From the NCBI RefSeq assembly GCF_014202315.1, contig NZ_JACHGN010000019.1, positions 188,044 through 224,812 of the forward strand: a DNA stretch of 36,769 bases, in the 5' to 3' direction. The translations under genes and the position numbers were made by a program. The DNA comes from Thermocatellispora tengchongensis. GTDB lineage: Bacteria > Actinomycetota > Actinomycetes > Streptosporangiales > Streptosporangiaceae. The notes below the pieces were generated by a model. That model was not told the DNA's origin. It made no database searches and saw nothing but the letters and a program-made list of their open reading frames with translations. This document shows positions 15,000 through 25,758 of the stretch, in pieces. Every line of letters starts with the position of its first letter. The stretch's first letter is position 1.

Positions 15000-15030
15000 C
15001 TGACACGGTGGGGTGGAAAGGGGTTAGACT
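15000..15030 (+). promoter_or_regulatory. Putative promoter of the menJ-nuo operon
   Basis: CTGACA (15000-15005) resembles a -35 and TAGACT (15025-15030) a -10, separated by 19 bases, slightly longer than the optimum. Transcription would begin near 15037, a few bases before the Rex-type palindrome. Confidence 0.5.
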
Positions 15031-15043
15031 TCGGGCCGACAAG

Positions 15044-15063
15044 TTTGTGAAGAGGTTCACAAA
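15044..15063 (+). promoter_or_regulatory. Rex-type operator upstream of menJ-nuoA-N
   Basis: TTTGTGAA (15044-15051) and TTCACAAA (15056-15063) are perfect reverse complements around GAGG. This matches the Rex operator known from Streptomyces (TGTGAA, four bases, TTCACA). Rex is a repressor released by NADH, and nuo is an established Rex target in actinomycetes. The site lies just downstream of the predicted transcription start, where bound repressor would block initiation or early elongation. The rex gene is not in the window; in Streptomyces it heads a rex-hemACD operon, which would place it a little left of hemB. Confidence 0.88.
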
Positions 15064-15118
15064 GGAACGAAGGCCCCATACCCCGAGGCCGTCGAGCATG
15101 TAGGACAGGACAGGTCCC

Positions 15119-16450
15119 GTGACCGAGCCAGCCGCCGCGCAGCGGAGTGCAGAGCCCTCTGGTGTTCCTCGGAGTGTTTCCTCCTCCGAGGGGGTGCGGA
15201 GGGCGGCGGAGCTCGACGCCGACGTGATCGTGGTGGGGGCCGGGCCGGCCGGGTCCAGCACCGCCTTCTACCTGGCGCAGGCCGGGCTCGACGTGCTGCT
15301 GCTTGAGAAGACGACCTTCCCGCGGGAGAAGGTGTGCGGCGACGGGCTCACGCCGCGGGCCGTGAAGCAGCTCATCGCGATGGGGATCGACATCGACGCG
15401 CCCGGGTGGGTGCGCAACAAGGGCCTGCGCGTCGTGGGGGGCGGGCTCCGGTTCGAGCTGGACTGGCCGGAGCTGTCCAGCTACCCCGACTTCGGGCTCG
15501 TGCGCGTGCGCAAGGACTTCGACGAGATCCTCGCGGCCAACGCCGTACGGGGCGGGGCCAAGCTGCTGCAGGGCGTCAACGTCACCGGGCCCATCCTGGA
15601 CGACCGGTCGGGGCACATCGTCGGCGTCACCGCCAAGCACGACGGTGAGAGCGTGTCGTACCGCTCGCGGCTCGTCGTGGCCGCCGACGGGAACTCGGCG
15701 CGGCTCGCGCTGGGGATGGGGCTGCACAAGCGGGAGGACCGGCCGATCGGGGTCGCGGTGCGGACCTACTACGACAGCCCGCGCCACGACGACGAGTACC
15801 TTGAGGTCTGGCTGGAACTGTGGGACGACCAGACCCTGCTGCCCGGGTACGGCTGGGTGTTCGGGGTCGGCGACGGCACGGCCAACGTCGGGCTGGGGCT
15901 GCTGAACACCTCCGAGGCGTTCAAGAACCTGGACTACCGGGATCTGCTGCGGCGGTGGGTGGGCAACATGCCCGAGGAGTGGACCTTCACCGAGGAGACC
16001 CGGCGGGGGCCGATCCGGGGCGCGGCGCTGCCGATGGCGTTCAACCGGCAGCCGCACTACACCCGCGGGCTGGTGCTCGTGGGCGATTCAGGCGGAATGA
16101 TCAACCCGTTCAACGGGGAGGGCATCGCCTATGCGATGGAAACGGGTCAGATAGCGGCGGAGACGATCGCTCAGGCTTTGCACAGGACCACCCCTGCGCA
16201 GCGAGAGCGTTTGCTCCGGGCATACCCTGGTGTTCTGAAGGACGCCTTCGGGGGCTACTTCACCCTCGGCAGACTGTTCGTGGAGGCCATCGGCAGGCCG
16301 GGTGTCATGAGCTTCGCCACCCGGCACGCGTTGCCCCACCCACGTCTGATGCGGTTCGCGCTGAAACTCCTTGGTAACCTCACCGACCGGCGGGGCGACG
16401 CGTCGGACCGGATCATCAACGTGCTGTCGAAGGTCGCGCCGCCGGCATGA
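15119..16450 (+). CDS. menJ: Geranylgeranyl reductase family flavoprotein, probably menaquinone side-chain reductase
   Basis: 443 residues. FAD-binding Rossmann motif VVGAGPAGSS at residues 39-47, substrate-site segment FPREKVCGDGLTPRAVK (about 72-88), the family YGWVFG motif, and the second FAD motif LVLVGDSGGMINPFNGEGIA. By analogy to mycobacterial MenJ it saturates one isoprene unit of menaquinone. GTG 15119 follows CAGGACAGG; the first 30 residues are a poorly conserved extension whose coding sequence contains a 7-bp inverted repeat (15167-15173 with 15185-15191). It is the first gene after the Rex operator and is separated from nuoA by 148 bases, so it probably shares the nuo transcript. 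Confidence 0.9.
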   Translation: MTEPAAAQRSAEPSGVPRSVSSSEGVRRAAELDADVIVVGAGPAGSSTAFYLAQAGLDVLLLEKTTFPREKVCGDGLTPRAVKQLIAMGIDIDAPGWVRNKGLRVVGGGLRFELDWPELSSYPDFGLVRVRKDFDEILAANAVRGGAKLLQGVNVTGPILDDRSGHIVGVTAKHDGESVSYRSRLVVAADGNSARLALGMGLHKREDRPIGVAVRTYYDSPRHDDEYLEVWLELWDDQTLLPGYGWVFGVGDGTANVGLGLLNTSEAFKNLDYRDLLRRWVGNMPEEWTFTEETRRGPIRGAALPMAFNRQPHYTRGLVLVGDSGGMINPFNGEGIAYAMETGQIAAETIAQALHRTTPAQRERLLRAYPGVLKDAFGGYFTLGRLFVEAIGRPGVMSFATRHALPHPRLMRFALKLLGNLTDRRGDASDRIINVLSKVAPPA

Positions 16451-16598
16451 CGTCTACAGACACGTTTCCGCAGCACAACGCCCTGAAGGGCATCGGATAC
16501 AGGACGCGAAGTGCGATGATCGCCCCGACTCGACTTGCACGACACATCACAACGGATCCCGCGCTCCGGCGCGTGAAGATGGGAGAGGACGCGTAGCG

Positions 16599-16958
16599 AT
16601 GGAGCTCTACCTGCCCATCCTGGTGCTCGCCGTTCTCGCGGGAGGGTTCGCGGTCTTCTCGGTGGCGATCGCCCCCTTCACCGGTCCGAAGCGCTGGAAC
16701 CGCGCGAAGCTGGACGCGTACGAGTGCGGCATCGATCCCACGCCGCAGCCCGTCGGCGGCGGGCGCTTCCCGCTGAAGTACATGATCACCGCGATGCTCT
16801 TCATCGTGTTCGACATCGAGATCATCTTCCTCTACCCGTGGGCCGTGGCGTTCGACCAGCTCGGCGTCTTCGGGCTGGTCGAGATGGTGCTCTTCATCGC
16901 CACGGTGCTGGTCGCCTACGCCTACGTCTGGCGCCGCAAGGGCCTGGATTGGGACTGA
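16599..16958 (+). CDS. nuoA: NADH-quinone oxidoreductase subunit A
   Basis: 119 residues, three membrane helices. Part of the proton-pumping arm of complex I near the quinone channel. The family loop KLDAYECGIDPTPQPVGGG-RF (residues about 36-56, with the conserved Cys) and FIVFDIEIIFLYPWA are present. ATG 16599 is supported by GGGAGAGGA at 16581-16589. It opens a run of fourteen nuo genes with overlaps or gaps of only a few bases. Confidence 0.97.
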   Translation: MELYLPILVLAVLAGGFAVFSVAIAPFTGPKRWNRAKLDAYECGIDPTPQPVGGGRFPLKYMITAMLFIVFDIEIIFLYPWAVAFDQLGVFGLVEMVLFIATVLVAYAYVWRRKGLDWD

Positions 16959-16961
16959 GAT

Positions 16962-17510
16962 ATGGGTCTTGAAGAGAAACTCCCCAGCGGGTTCATCCTC
17001 AGCACGGTCGAGCAGGTGGCCGGCTGGGCGCGCAAGAACTCCGTGTGGCCGGCGACGTTCGGCCTGGCCTGCTGCGCCATCGAGCTGATGTCCACGGGCG
17101 GTCCCAAGCACGACCTGGCGCGCTTCGGCATGGAGCGCGCTTCGGCGTCTCCGCGCCAGGCCGACCTGATGATCGTGGCCGGGCGCGTGTCGCAGAAGAT
17201 GGCGCCGGTGCTGCGCCAGATCTACGACCAGATGGCCGAGCCCAAGTGGGTCATCGCGATGGGCGTGTGCGCCTCCAGCGGCGGCATGTTCAACAACTAC
17301 GCGGTGGTGCAGGGCGTGGACCACGTCGTGCCGGTCGACATCTACCTGCCCGGCTGCCCGCCGCGGCCCGAGATGCTGATCGACGCGATCGTGAAGCTCC
17401 ACGACAAGATCCAGAATACTAAGTTCGGCGCGCACCGTGCCAAGCAGATCGACGAACTCGAACTGCAGGCGCTGCGGTCGCTCCCCCTGATCGATCAGGG
17501 AGTCAAGTGA
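16962..17510 (+). CDS. nuoB: NADH-quinone oxidoreductase subunit B (cluster N2)
   Basis: 182 residues, peripheral arm subunit holding the terminal [4Fe-4S] cluster N2 that reduces quinone. The four ligands are visible: tandem Cys37-Cys38 in [11 protein letters not shown], Cys103 in GVCASSGG and Cys132 in LPGCPPRPE. It starts three bases after the nuoA stop. Normal length; no irregularity. Confidence 0.98.
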   Translation: MGLEEKLPSGFILSTVEQVAGWARKNSVWPATFGLACCAIELMSTGGPKHDLARFGMERASASPRQADLMIVAGRVSQKMAPVLRQIYDQMAEPKWVIAMGVCASSGGMFNNYAVVQGVDHVVPVDIYLPGCPPRPEMLIDAIVKLHDKIQNTKFGAHRAKQIDELELQALRSLPLIDQGVK

Positions 17511-18205
17511 TGTCCACTCCCGACAAGACCCCTGAGAACAAGCTGCCGGGCGTCCCCGAGGGGCCGATCGCACGGCGGGGGATGTTCGGCGCGACCGGGA
17601 CCGGCGACACCTCCGGCTACGGCGGTCTCGTCGTACGCCGGGCGCCGCAGCTCTCCTCGCCCCGCCCGTACGGCGGCTACTTCGACGCCATCGCCGACGA
17701 GCTGGAGCGGGCCCTGGGCGACGGGTTCGCCGACGCCGTGGAGCGGGTCGTCGTGGACCGCGGCGAGCTGACCTTCCACGTCAAGCGGGAGCGCCTGGTG
17801 GAGGTGCTGCGCCACCTGCGCGACGACCCCGCCCTGCGGTTCGAGCTGTCGCTGGGCGTCTCGGGCGTGCACTACCCGCACGAGACCGGGGCCGAGCTGC
17901 ACGCGGTCTACCACCTGTGCTCGATGACCCACAACCGGCGGCTGCGCGTCGAGGTGAGCTGCCCCGACGCCGACCCGCACATCCCGTCGTCGGTGACGGT
18001 CTACCCCACCCACGACTGGCACGAGCGCGAGACGTACGACTTCTTCGGCATCATCTTCGACGGCCACCCGGCGCTGACCCGGATCGAGATGCCCGACGAC
18101 TGGGACGGCCACCCGCAGCGCAAGGACTACCCGCTCGGCGGCATCCCGGTCGAGTACCGCGGCGCCGAGATCCCCGCGCCCGACCAGAGGAGGTCCTACG
18201 CATGA
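17510..18205 (+). CDS. nuoC: NADH-quinone oxidoreductase subunit C
   Basis: 231 residues, 30 kDa-type subunit of the connecting module. The C-terminal core contains [20 protein letters not shown], the [18 protein letters not shown] signature and RKDYPLGG. The N-terminal 45 residues are an extension with a [10 protein letters not shown] stretch, as seen in other actinobacterial NuoC. ATG 17510 overlaps the nuoB stop by one base (TGATG). C and D are separate genes here, not fused as in E. coli. Confidence 0.97.
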   Translation: MSTPDKTPENKLPGVPEGPIARRGMFGATGTGDTSGYGGLVVRRAPQLSSPRPYGGYFDAIADELERALGDGFADAVERVVVDRGELTFHVKRERLVEVLRHLRDDPALRFELSLGVSGVHYPHETGAELHAVYHLCSMTHNRRLRVEVSCPDADPHIPSSVTVYPTHDWHERETYDFFGIIFDGHPALTRIEMPDDWDGHPQRKDYPLGGIPVEYRGAEIPAPDQRRSYA

Positions 18206-19539
18206 CCACGTCATACGACTACGACGAGGACCTCAAGGAGGGCCGGGTCTTCACCGTCGTCGGCCAGGACTGGGACGACATGGTGCGCGAGATCAGCGGC
18301 GCCGAGGAGGAGCACCTCGTCGTCAACATGGGCCCGCAGCACCCCTCGACCCACGGCGTGCTCCGGCTGATCCTCACCCTCAGCGGCGAGACCGTGACCG
18401 AGGCCCGCGCGGTGATCGGCTACCTGCACACCGGCATCGAGAAGAACCTCGAATACCGCACCTGGACCCAGGGCACCACGTTCGTCACCCGCATGGACTA
18501 CCTGTCGCCGATCTTCAACGAGACGGCGTACTGCATGGGCGTGGAGCGGCTGCTCGGCATCGAGGACCGGGTGCCCGAGCGGGCGCAGGCGATCCGGGTC
18601 ATGATGATGGAGCTGAACCGGATCTCCTCCCACATCTTCGCCATCGCGACGTACGGCATGGAGCTCGGCGCGACCACGCCGTTCCTGACCGGTCTGCGCG
18701 AGCGCGAGATGATCCTCGACATCTTCGAGTACATCACCGGCCTGCGGATGAACATGGCGTACGTCCGTCCGGGCGGCGTGTCGGTCGATCTGCCCGCCGG
18801 CGCGGTGGACAAGGTCGGCGAGTTCCTGAAGGTCATGCCCAAGCGGATCAAGGAACTGCGCAAGCTGCTGGACGAGAACCCGGCCTACACCCGCAGGACC
18901 AAGGACGTCGCCTACCTCGACCTGACCGGCTGCATGGCGCTCGGCGTGACCGGGCCGGTGCTGCGGGCGGCGGGCCTGCCGTGGGACCTGCGCAAGACGC
19001 AGCCCTACTGCGGCTACGAGACCTACGAGTTCGACGTCGTCACCGAGAAGACCTGCGACGTCTACGGCCGCTACCAGGTGCGCGTCGGCGAGATGGAGCA
19101 GTCCCTCAAGATCGTCCAGCAGGCGCTGGACCGGCTGGCCGGGCCCGAGCTGAAGGGCCAGCCCGTGATGATCGACGACAAGAAGATCGGCTGGCCGTCG
19201 CAGCTCGCGCTCGGCCCCGACGGGCTCGGCAACTCGCCCGACCACATCGCGCACATCATGGGCTCCTCGATGGAGGCCCTGATCCACCACTTCAAGCTGG
19301 TGACCGAGGGCTTCAGGGTGCCGGCCGGCCAGGTGTACGCCGCGGTCGAGTCGCCCCGCGGCGAGCTGGGGGCGCACGTGGTCAGCGACGGCGGCACCCG
19401 CCCCTACCGCGTGCACTTCCGCGACCCGTCGTTCACGAATCTGCAGGCCATTCCCGCGACGTGCGAGGGTGGCATGGTCGCCGACGTGATCTCGGCGGTG
19501 GCCTCGCTCGACCCGGTCATGGGAGGTGTGGACCGGTGA
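18202..19539 (+). CDS. nuoD: NADH-quinone oxidoreductase subunit D
   Basis: 445 residues, 49 kDa-type subunit forming the quinone-binding cavity with NuoB. The [15 protein letters not shown] motif is near residue 43 and includes the His-loop contacting quinone; [22 protein letters not shown] and the C-terminal [12 protein letters not shown] block are present. It overlaps nuoC by ATGA and has the AGGAGG ribosome-binding site (18188-18193) inside the end of nuoC. Confidence 0.98.
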   Translation: MTTSYDYDEDLKEGRVFTVVGQDWDDMVREISGAEEEHLVVNMGPQHPSTHGVLRLILTLSGETVTEARAVIGYLHTGIEKNLEYRTWTQGTTFVTRMDYLSPIFNETAYCMGVERLLGIEDRVPERAQAIRVMMMELNRISSHIFAIATYGMELGATTPFLTGLREREMILDIFEYITGLRMNMAYVRPGGVSVDLPAGAVDKVGEFLKVMPKRIKELRKLLDENPAYTRRTKDVAYLDLTGCMALGVTGPVLRAAGLPWDLRKTQPYCGYETYEFDVVTEKTCDVYGRYQVRVGEMEQSLKIVQQALDRLAGPELKGQPVMIDDKKIGWPSQLALGPDGLGNSPDHIAHIMGSSMEALIHHFKLVTEGFRVPAGQVYAAVESPRGELGAHVVSDGGTRPYRVHFRDPSFTNLQAIPATCEGGMVADVISAVASLDPVMGGVDR

Positions 19540-20204
19540 CGTACGCGCCGGAAGTCCGCGAGCGTCTCGAACGCGACGCCAAGGAGATCATCGGGCGGTA
19601 CCCCAAGAGCCGCTCGGCCCTGCTGCCGCTGCTGCACCTGGTGCAGTCGGAGGACGGCTACGTCAGCGACGACGGCCAGGAGTTCTGCGCCGAGATGCTC
19701 GGCCTGACCAAGGCCGAGGTCGTGGGCGTGTCCACCTTCTACACGATGTACAAGCGCAAGCCGGCCGGGCAGTACCACGTCGGCGTGTGCATCAACACGC
19801 TGTGCGCGGTCATGGGCGGCGACCAGATCTGGGAGGAGCTCACCGAGCACGTCGGCGTGGGTCACGACGAGACCACCGCCGACGGCAAGATCTCCCTGGA
19901 ACGGCTCGAATGCAACGCGGCCTGCGACTTCGCGCCGGTGATGATGGTCAACTGGGAGTTCTTCGACAACCAGACCCCGGCCTCGGCCAAGCAGCTCGTC
20001 GATGACCTGCGCGACGGCAAGGACGTCGCGCCGACGCGCGGGCCGAAGAAGCTGTGCACGTTCAAGGAGGCGTCGCGCGTGCTCGCGGGCATGTCGGACG
20101 GCCTGGCCGGCGACGGCCCGTCGGCCGCCGGCCCCTCGCTCGAAGGACTGCGGCTCGCCAAGGAGAAGGGCTGGAGCAAGCCCCCCAGGGAGGGAGCGGA
20201 ATGA
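19536..20204 (+). CDS. nuoE: NADH-quinone oxidoreductase subunit E
   Basis: 222 residues, 24 kDa-type subunit of the NADH-oxidising module with [2Fe-2S] cluster N1a. Ligands: Cys85 and Cys90 (VCINTLC), Cys126 and Cys130 (ECNAAC). The thioredoxin-like domain ends near residue 165; a hydrophilic C-terminal extension of about 50 residues ([14 protein letters not shown]...) follows, as often in actinobacteria. GTG 19536 overlaps the nuoD stop (GTGA). Confidence 0.97.
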   Translation: MTYAPEVRERLERDAKEIIGRYPKSRSALLPLLHLVQSEDGYVSDDGQEFCAEMLGLTKAEVVGVSTFYTMYKRKPAGQYHVGVCINTLCAVMGGDQIWEELTEHVGVGHDETTADGKISLERLECNAACDFAPVMMVNWEFFDNQTPASAKQLVDDLRDGKDVAPTRGPKKLCTFKEASRVLAGMSDGLAGDGPSAAGPSLEGLRLAKEKGWSKPPREGAE

Positions 20205-21487
20205 CCACGCTGACCCCGGTCCTCACCGAGAACTGGGACAAGCCCGACTCCTTCACGCTGGACGGCTACGGCGACTACTCCGCCGCCCGCAAGGCCCTCG
20301 GCATGGACCCCGACGCCATCATCCAGGCGGTCAAGGACTCCGGCCTGCGCGGTCGCGGCGGCGCGGGGTTCCCGACCGGCATGAAGTGGGGCTTCATCCC
20401 GCAGGGCGACGGCAAGCCGCACTACCTCGTCGTCAACGCCGACGAGTCGGAGCCGGGCACCTGCAAGGACATCCCGCTGATGATGGCCAACCCGCACGCG
20501 CTGGTCGAGGGCGTCATCATCACGTCGTACGCGATCCGGGCCAACCACGCCTTCATCTACGTGCGCGGCGAGGTGCTGCACGTCATCCGCCGGCTGCGGG
20601 CGGCGGTGCAGGAGGCGTACGAGAAGGGGTACCTCGGCTCGGACATCTTCGGCTCGGGCTACGACCTGGAGCTCGTCGTGCACAGCGGCGCCGGGGCGTA
20701 CATCTGCGGCGAGGAGACGGCGCTGCTCGACTCGCTGGAGGGATACCGCGGCCAACCTCGGCTCAAGCCCCCCTTCCCGGCCGTCGCGGGGCTCTACGCC
20801 TGCCCCACTGTCATCAACAACGTCGAATCGGTCGCCAGCGTTCCCAGCATCGTGGCGAACGGCGCGGCCTGGTTCGCCTCGATGGGCACCGAGAAGTCCA
20901 AGGGCTTCGGCATCTTCTCCCTCAGCGGCCACGTCACCCGCCCCGGCCAGTACGAGGCGCCGCTCGGCATCACCCTGCGCGAGCTGCTCGACATGGCGGG
21001 CGGCATCCGCGAGGGCCACCGGCTGAAGTTCTGGACGCCCGGCGGCTCCTCCACGCCGATCTTCACCGAGGAGCACCTGGACGTCCCGCTCGACTTCGAG
21101 TCGGTCGGGGCCAAGGGCTCGATGCTGGGCACCCGCGCGCTGCAGATCTTCGACGAGACCACCTGCGTGGTCCGCGCGGTGCTGCGGTGGACCGAGTTCT
21201 ACGCCCACGAGTCCTGCGGCAAGTGCACGCCGTGCCGCGAGGGCACCTACTGGCTCAAGCAGGTGCTCAAGCGCCTGGAGAAGGGACAGGGCACCGAGGA
21301 GGACCTGTCCACCATCACCGACATCGCCGACAACATCCTCGGCCGCTCGTTCTGCGCCCTCGGCGACGGCGCGACGAGCCCGATCCACTCGTCGGTGAAG
21401 CACTTCCGCGACGAGTACCTGAAGCATTTCGAGATCGGCGGCTGCCCGTTCGATCCCGCCGCGTCCACTGTGTGGGGGAAGGCATGA
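20201..21487 (+). CDS. nuoF: NADH-quinone oxidoreductase subunit F (NADH/FMN/N3)
   Basis: 428 residues, the 51 kDa-type subunit that oxidises NADH. FMN/NADH-binding glycine loop [13 protein letters not shown] (residues 48-60), [12 protein letters not shown], and the [4Fe-4S] N3 ligands Cys339, Cys342, Cys345 ([12 protein letters not shown]) and Cys385 (SFCALGDGA). ATG 20201 overlaps the nuoE stop by four bases and has AGGGAG (20189-20194) upstream. Confidence 0.98.
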   Translation: MTTLTPVLTENWDKPDSFTLDGYGDYSAARKALGMDPDAIIQAVKDSGLRGRGGAGFPTGMKWGFIPQGDGKPHYLVVNADESEPGTCKDIPLMMANPHALVEGVIITSYAIRANHAFIYVRGEVLHVIRRLRAAVQEAYEKGYLGSDIFGSGYDLELVVHSGAGAYICGEETALLDSLEGYRGQPRLKPPFPAVAGLYACPTVINNVESVASVPSIVANGAAWFASMGTEKSKGFGIFSLSGHVTRPGQYEAPLGITLRELLDMAGGIREGHRLKFWTPGGSSTPIFTEEHLDVPLDFESVGAKGSMLGTRALQIFDETTCVVRAVLRWTEFYAHESCGKCTPCREGTYWLKQVLKRLEKGQGTEEDLSTITDIADNILGRSFCALGDGATSPIHSSVKHFRDEYLKHFEIGGCPFDPAASTVWGKA

Positions 21488-23895
21488 CCGTTCAAACGCC
21501 CGCCTCGGGCCCGGTGGAGCAGCCGGTCGACCTGGTGACGCTCACCATCGACGGCTTCCAGATCAGCGTGCCCAAGGGCACCCTGCTGATCCGGGCCGCC
21601 GAGCTGCTGGGCATCCAGATCCCCCGGTTCTGCGACCACCCCCTGCTCGACCCGGTCGGGGCCTGCCGGCAGTGCCTGGTGACCATCGAGGGCATGCCCA
21701 AGCCCGCGGCGTCCTGCACCATCGTGTGCACCGAGGGCATGGTCGTCTCCACGCAGCTCACCAGCCCGGTCGCGGAGAAGGCGCAGCGCGGTGTCATGGA
21801 GCTGCTGCTCATGAACCACCCGCTCGACTGCCCGGTCTGCGACAAGGGCGGCGAGTGCCCGCTGCAGAACCAGGCGATGTCGAACGGGCAGGGCGAGTCG
21901 CGCTTCCAGGAGGACAAGCGGACCTTCGAGAAGCCGATCCCGCTGTCCACCGAGGTGCTGCTCGACCGCGAGCGGTGCATCCAGTGCGCCCGGTGCATCC
22001 GCTTCTCCGATGAGATCGCCGGCGACCCGCTGATCGAGTTCTTCGAGCGGGGCGCCAAGGAGCAGGTCAGGACCGCCGACGGCGAGCCGTTCCAGTCCTA
22101 CTTCTCCGGCAACACCATCCAGATCTGCCCGGTCGGCGCGCTCACCAGCGCGGCGTACCGGTTCAAGGCCCGTCCGTTCGACCTGATCTCCACCCCGAGC
22201 GCGTGCGAGCACTGCGCCAGCGGCTGCTCGCTGCGCACCGACCACCGCCGCGGCCGGGTCACCCGCCGCCTGGCCGGGAACGACCCGCAGGTCAACGAGG
22301 AGTGGAACTGCGACAAGGGCCGTTTCGCCTTCACCTACGCCACCCAGCCGAACCGCCTGCGCTCGCCCCTGATCCGCGACGAGGAGGGCAAGCTGGTCCC
22401 GGCGTCCTGGCCGGAGGCGCTGGCCGCCGCCGCCGAGGGGCTGTCCCGGGCGCGCGGGCGCGCGGGCGTGCTGGTCGGGGGCCGGCTCACCGTCGAGGAC
22501 GCGTACGCGTACGCGAAGTTCGCCCGGGTGGCGCTCGACACCAACGACATCGACTTCCGCGCCCGCCCGCACTCGGCCGAGGAGGCGCAGTTCCTCGCCC
22601 ACGCGGTCGCCGGCAAGGGGATCGAGATCTCCTACGCCGACCTGGAGAAGGCGCCGGCGGTGCTGCTCGCGGGCTTCGAGCCCGAGGAGGAGTCGCCGAT
22701 CGTCTTCCTGCGGCTGCGCAAGGCCGTGCGCAAGCGCGGGCTGAAGGTCTTCGACGTCGCCCCGTTCGCGACGCCGGGCCTGGCCAAGCTGGGCGGCACG
22801 CTGATCCGCGCCCTGCCCGGCACCGAGGCCGAGGCGCTCGGCGACCTGGTCGAGGGCGACGCCCCCGCGAGCGAGGCGCTCAAGCAGCCCGGCGCGATCA
22901 TCCTGGCCGGTGAGCGGCTGGCGGCCGTGCCCGGCGCGCTGTCGGCGGTCGTCCGGCTGGCCGGCGCGACCGGGGCCCGGCTCGCCTGGGTGCCGCGCCG
23001 CGCCGGCGAGCGCGGCGCGATCGAGGCCGGCGCGATGCCCAACCTGCTGCCGATCGGCCGGCCGGTCACCGACGACGAGGCCAGGGCCGAGGTCGCCCGG
23101 GTGTGGAACGTCACGAGCCTGCCGGCCGCGCCGGGCCGCGACACCGCCGGCATCCTGTCGGCCGCGCTGGACGAGCAGCTCGACGCGCTGGTCATCGCCG
23201 GGGTGGACCCCAAGGACATCCCCGACACCGAGGCCGTGCTCGCCGCGCTGGAGAACACCCCGTTCATCGTCAGCCTGGAGCAGCGGGCCACCGCGGTCAC
23301 CGACCGCGCCGACGTGGTGCTGCCGGTCGCGGCCGTGGCCGAGAAGTCCGGCACCTTCGTCAACTGGGAGGGCCGCGGGCGTACCTTCGAGGTCGCCATC
23401 CAGGCGCCCGGCGTGATGAGCGACCTGCGCGCGATCGGCGCCATCGCCGACCACATGGACGTGCACCTTGGCCTGCCCGACCCCGCCGCCGCCCGCCGCG
23501 AGCTGGGCGAGCTGGGCTCCTGGCGGGGCCCGCGCCCGCTGGCGCCGAGCGTGTCCGGACGGGCCATGCCCACCCCGGGCGCCGGCGAGGCCGTCCTGGC
23601 CACCTGGCACCTGCTGCTCGACGAGGGCACCCTCCAGGAGGGCGAGCCGTACCTCGCGGGCACCGCGCGGCCGGGCGAGGCGCTGCTGTCCGAGGCCACC
23701 GCCGCCGAGGCGGGGGTCGCCGACGGCGGCAAGGTGACGGTCGCGACGGAGCACGGCACCGTGAGCCTGCCCGTACGCATCGCGGACCTGCCCGATCGCG
23801 TCGTCTGGGTGCCGGCCAACTCCGCCGGCTGCTCGGTCAACCGAGACCTGCGCGCGGCGGCCGGTGACATCGTCAAGATCGGGAGCGCCTCATGA
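21484..23895 (+). CDS. nuoG: NADH-quinone oxidoreductase subunit G
   Basis: 803 residues, 75 kDa-type subunit. N-terminal [2Fe-2S] domain (N1b) with Cys50, Cys61, Cys64 and Cys78; His112/Cys116/Cys119/Cys125 ligate N5 ([14 protein letters not shown]); a CIQCARC segment near 165-171 with a later Cys-Pro (ICPVGAL) ligates N4. A CEHCASGC block (Cys241, Cys244, Cys248) plus Cys276 provides the extra off-pathway N7 site seen in E. coli and Thermus. A molybdopterin-oxidoreductase-like domain follows without obvious cofactor function. ATG 21484 overlaps nuoF (ATGA). Confidence 0.97.
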   Translation: MTVQTPASGPVEQPVDLVTLTIDGFQISVPKGTLLIRAAELLGIQIPRFCDHPLLDPVGACRQCLVTIEGMPKPAASCTIVCTEGMVVSTQLTSPVAEKAQRGVMELLLMNHPLDCPVCDKGGECPLQNQAMSNGQGESRFQEDKRTFEKPIPLSTEVLLDRERCIQCARCIRFSDEIAGDPLIEFFERGAKEQVRTADGEPFQSYFSGNTIQICPVGALTSAAYRFKARPFDLISTPSACEHCASGCSLRTDHRRGRVTRRLAGNDPQVNEEWNCDKGRFAFTYATQPNRLRSPLIRDEEGKLVPASWPEALAAAAEGLSRARGRAGVLVGGRLTVEDAYAYAKFARVALDTNDIDFRARPHSAEEAQFLAHAVAGKGIEISYADLEKAPAVLLAGFEPEEESPIVFLRLRKAVRKRGLKVFDVAPFATPGLAKLGGTLIRALPGTEAEALGDLVEGDAPASEALKQPGAIILAGERLAAVPGALSAVVRLAGATGARLAWVPRRAGERGAIEAGAMPNLLPIGRPVTDDEARAEVARVWNVTSLPAAPGRDTAGILSAALDEQLDALVIAGVDPKDIPDTEAVLAALENTPFIVSLEQRATAVTDRADVVLPVAAVAEKSGTFVNWEGRGRTFEVAIQAPGVMSDLRAIGAIADHMDVHLGLPDPAAARRELGELGSWRGPRPLAPSVSGRAMPTPGAGEAVLATWHLLLDEGTLQEGEPYLAGTARPGEALLSEATAAEAGVADGGKVTVATEHGTVSLPVRIADLPDRVVWVPANSAGCSVNRDLRAAAGDIVKIGSAS

Positions 23896-25256
23896 GCACT
23901 CTGAGCCCCGCGCTGCTCGCCGCCGCGCCCGCGGGCCCCAGCCTTGCCGACTTCGGCAAAGATCCGCTGTGGATCACCATCATCAAGGCCGTGTTCATCT
24001 TCGTCTTCCTGCTGCTGGGCGTGCTGTTCGGCGTCTGGTTCGAGCGGAAGCTGATCTCACGGATGCAGGACCGCTACGGCCCCAACCGGGCCGGCAGGTT
24101 CGGCCTGCTGCAGTCGGTGGCCGACGGCCTGAAGATGGGCCTGAAGGAGGACATCACCCCGCGCACGGTGGACAAGGTCCTGTACAGGCTGGCGCCGATC
24201 ATCCTGGTGGTGCCCGCGTTCCTGGCCTTCTCCATCGTGCCGTTCGGGCCCATGGTGTGGATGTTCGGCCAGCACACGCCGCTCCAGCTCACCGACATGC
24301 CGGTCGCGGTGCTGTTCGTGCTGGCGATGGCCTCGGTCGGCGTCTACGGCATCGTGCTCGCCGGGTGGTCCTCCCGCTCGCCGTACGCGATCCTGGGCGG
24401 CCTGCGCTCCAGCGCCCAGGTGGTCTCCTACGAGATCGCCATGGGCCTGTCCTTCGTCGGCGTCTTCCTGTTCGCCGGCACGCTGTCCACCTCCGAGATC
24501 GTGGCCGCGCAGGCGGAGGGCGGCACCGTCGAGCTGGGCGGGTTCACCCTGAACCTGCCCTCCTGGTACGTCGTGCTGCTGATCCCGTCGTTCCTGATCT
24601 ACGCGATCACCATGCTCGGCGAGACCAACCGCGTGCCGTTCGACCTCCCCGAGGGCGAGGGCGAGCTGGTCGGCGGCTTCATGACCGAGTACTCCTCGTC
24701 GCTGAAGTTCGCGCTGATCATGATGGCCGAGTACGTCAACGTGTTCACCGTCTCGGCCCTGTCGATCACGCTGTTCTTCGGCGGCTGGCGCGCGCCCTGG
24801 CCGATCTCGCTGTGGGACGGCGCCAACGTCGGCTGGTGGCCGATGCTGTGGTTCTTCATCAAGCTCGTGCTGGTGTTCTCCGCGTTCGTCTGGATCCGCG
24901 CCTCGCTGCCGCGCATCCGGTACGACCAGCTCATGGCGTTCGGCTGGAAGGTGCTGATCCCGCTCAACCTGGGCTGGATCCTCATGGTCGCCACCGTCCG
25001 GGCCCTCCAGGTGCCCGAGAACAACAGGGCGGTCGTGTTCACCCTCGCCGCGGTCGTGCTGGTCGGCATCCTGGCCATCTGGTTCCGGTTCGACACCGTG
25101 CTCCAGCGCCGCCGCGAGGAGAAGGCGGCCCAGATCGAGGCCGAGTTCGCGCGGCTGCAGGCCGAGCCCGAGGCCGGGGGCTTCCCGGTGCCGCCGCTTG
25201 ACCTGCCGCACTATCACGGTGCGGGTCGCAAGGAGGTTCCCAGTGGGAGCAACTGA
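23892..25256 (+). CDS. nuoH: NADH-quinone oxidoreductase subunit H
   Basis: 454 residues, eight-helix membrane subunit joining the peripheral arm to the membrane arm and lining the quinone channel. Visible: [19 protein letters not shown] near residue 50, [19 protein letters not shown], and the long charged loop [20 protein letters not shown]. The C-terminus has an extended charged tail after the last helix, as in other actinobacteria. ATG 23892 overlaps nuoG by four bases. Confidence 0.98.
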   Translation: MSTLSPALLAAAPAGPSLADFGKDPLWITIIKAVFIFVFLLLGVLFGVWFERKLISRMQDRYGPNRAGRFGLLQSVADGLKMGLKEDITPRTVDKVLYRLAPIILVVPAFLAFSIVPFGPMVWMFGQHTPLQLTDMPVAVLFVLAMASVGVYGIVLAGWSSRSPYAILGGLRSSAQVVSYEIAMGLSFVGVFLFAGTLSTSEIVAAQAEGGTVELGGFTLNLPSWYVVLLIPSFLIYAITMLGETNRVPFDLPEGEGELVGGFMTEYSSSLKFALIMMAEYVNVFTVSALSITLFFGGWRAPWPISLWDGANVGWWPMLWFFIKLVLVFSAFVWIRASLPRIRYDQLMAFGWKVLIPLNLGWILMVATVRALQVPENNRAVVFTLAAVVLVGILAIWFRFDTVLQRRREEKAAQIEAEFARLQAEPEAGGFPVPPLDLPHYHGAGRKEVPSGSN

Positions 25257-25758
25257 TTGGCTGAACCCCGTCAAGGGCTTCGGGGTGACCTTCCACCAGA
25301 TGTTCAAGAAGCCCGTGACGGTGCAATATCCCGAGGAGAAGAAGCCCACCGCGCCGCGCTTCCACGGCCGCCACCAGCTCAACCGCTGGCCCGACGGCCT
25401 GGAGAAGTGCGTGGGCTGTGAGCTGTGCGCCTGGGCCTGTCCCGCCGACGCGATCTACGTCGAAGGCGCGGACAACACCGACGAGGAGCGCTACTCTCCC
25501 GGCGAGCGCTACGGACGCACCTACCAGATCAACTATCTGCGGTGCATCCTGTGCGGCCTGTGCATCGAGGCGTGCCCCACCCGGGCGCTCACGATGACCA
25601 ACGAGTACGAGCTCGCCGACTCCAGCCGCGAGAGCCTCATTTACACCAAGGAGATGCTGCTCGCCCCGCTCGGCGCCGGCATGGAGGCCCCGCCGCACCC
25701 CATGCGCCTCGGTGAGACCGAAGAGGACTACTACCGGCTTGGACGCAACAATGGGTGA
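25243..25758 (+). CDS. nuoI: NADH-quinone oxidoreductase subunit I
   Basis: 171 residues, 8Fe ferredoxin-like subunit with clusters N6a and N6b. Two CxxCxxCxxxC motifs: Cys56/59/62/66 ([12 protein letters not shown]) and Cys101/104/107/111 ([12 protein letters not shown]). GTG 25243 is chosen because AAGGAGG (25230-25236) lies six bases upstream and the product [17 protein letters not shown] has a sensible amphipathic start. It overlaps nuoH by 14 bases. Confidence 0.97.
   Translation: MGATDWLNPVKGFGVTFHQMFKKPVTVQYPEEKKPTAPRFHGRHQLNRWPDGLEKCVGCELCAWACPADAIYVEGADNTDEERYSPGERYGRTYQINYLRCILCGLCIEACPTRALTMTNEYELADSSRESLIYTKEMLLAPLGAGMEAPPHPMRLGETEEDYYRLGRNNG

Larger units (their letters stand above)
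14407..15118 (+). other. Long intergenic region between menG and menJ
   Basis: 712 bases without a convincing gene. It contains one weak reading frame (described separately), a hairpin GTCCGCC/GGCGGAC (14880-14886 with 14898-14904), and at its right end the menJ promoter and Rex-type operator. No known riboswitch or RNA family was recognised. Base composition becomes less GC-rich from about 14700. Confidence 0.6.

Noticed and set aside
16451-16598. Separate promoter in the menJ-nuoA gap
   Set aside because: TTGCAC near 16531 has no suitable -10 at 16-19 bases; only a tiny GCCC-TGAA-GGGC hairpin is visible.
21247-23754. Minus-strand frame of 835 codons opposite nuoG
   Set aside because: Composition is Gly/Arg/His/Val-rich and repetitive, with no domain; nuoG on the other strand has all its cluster ligands.
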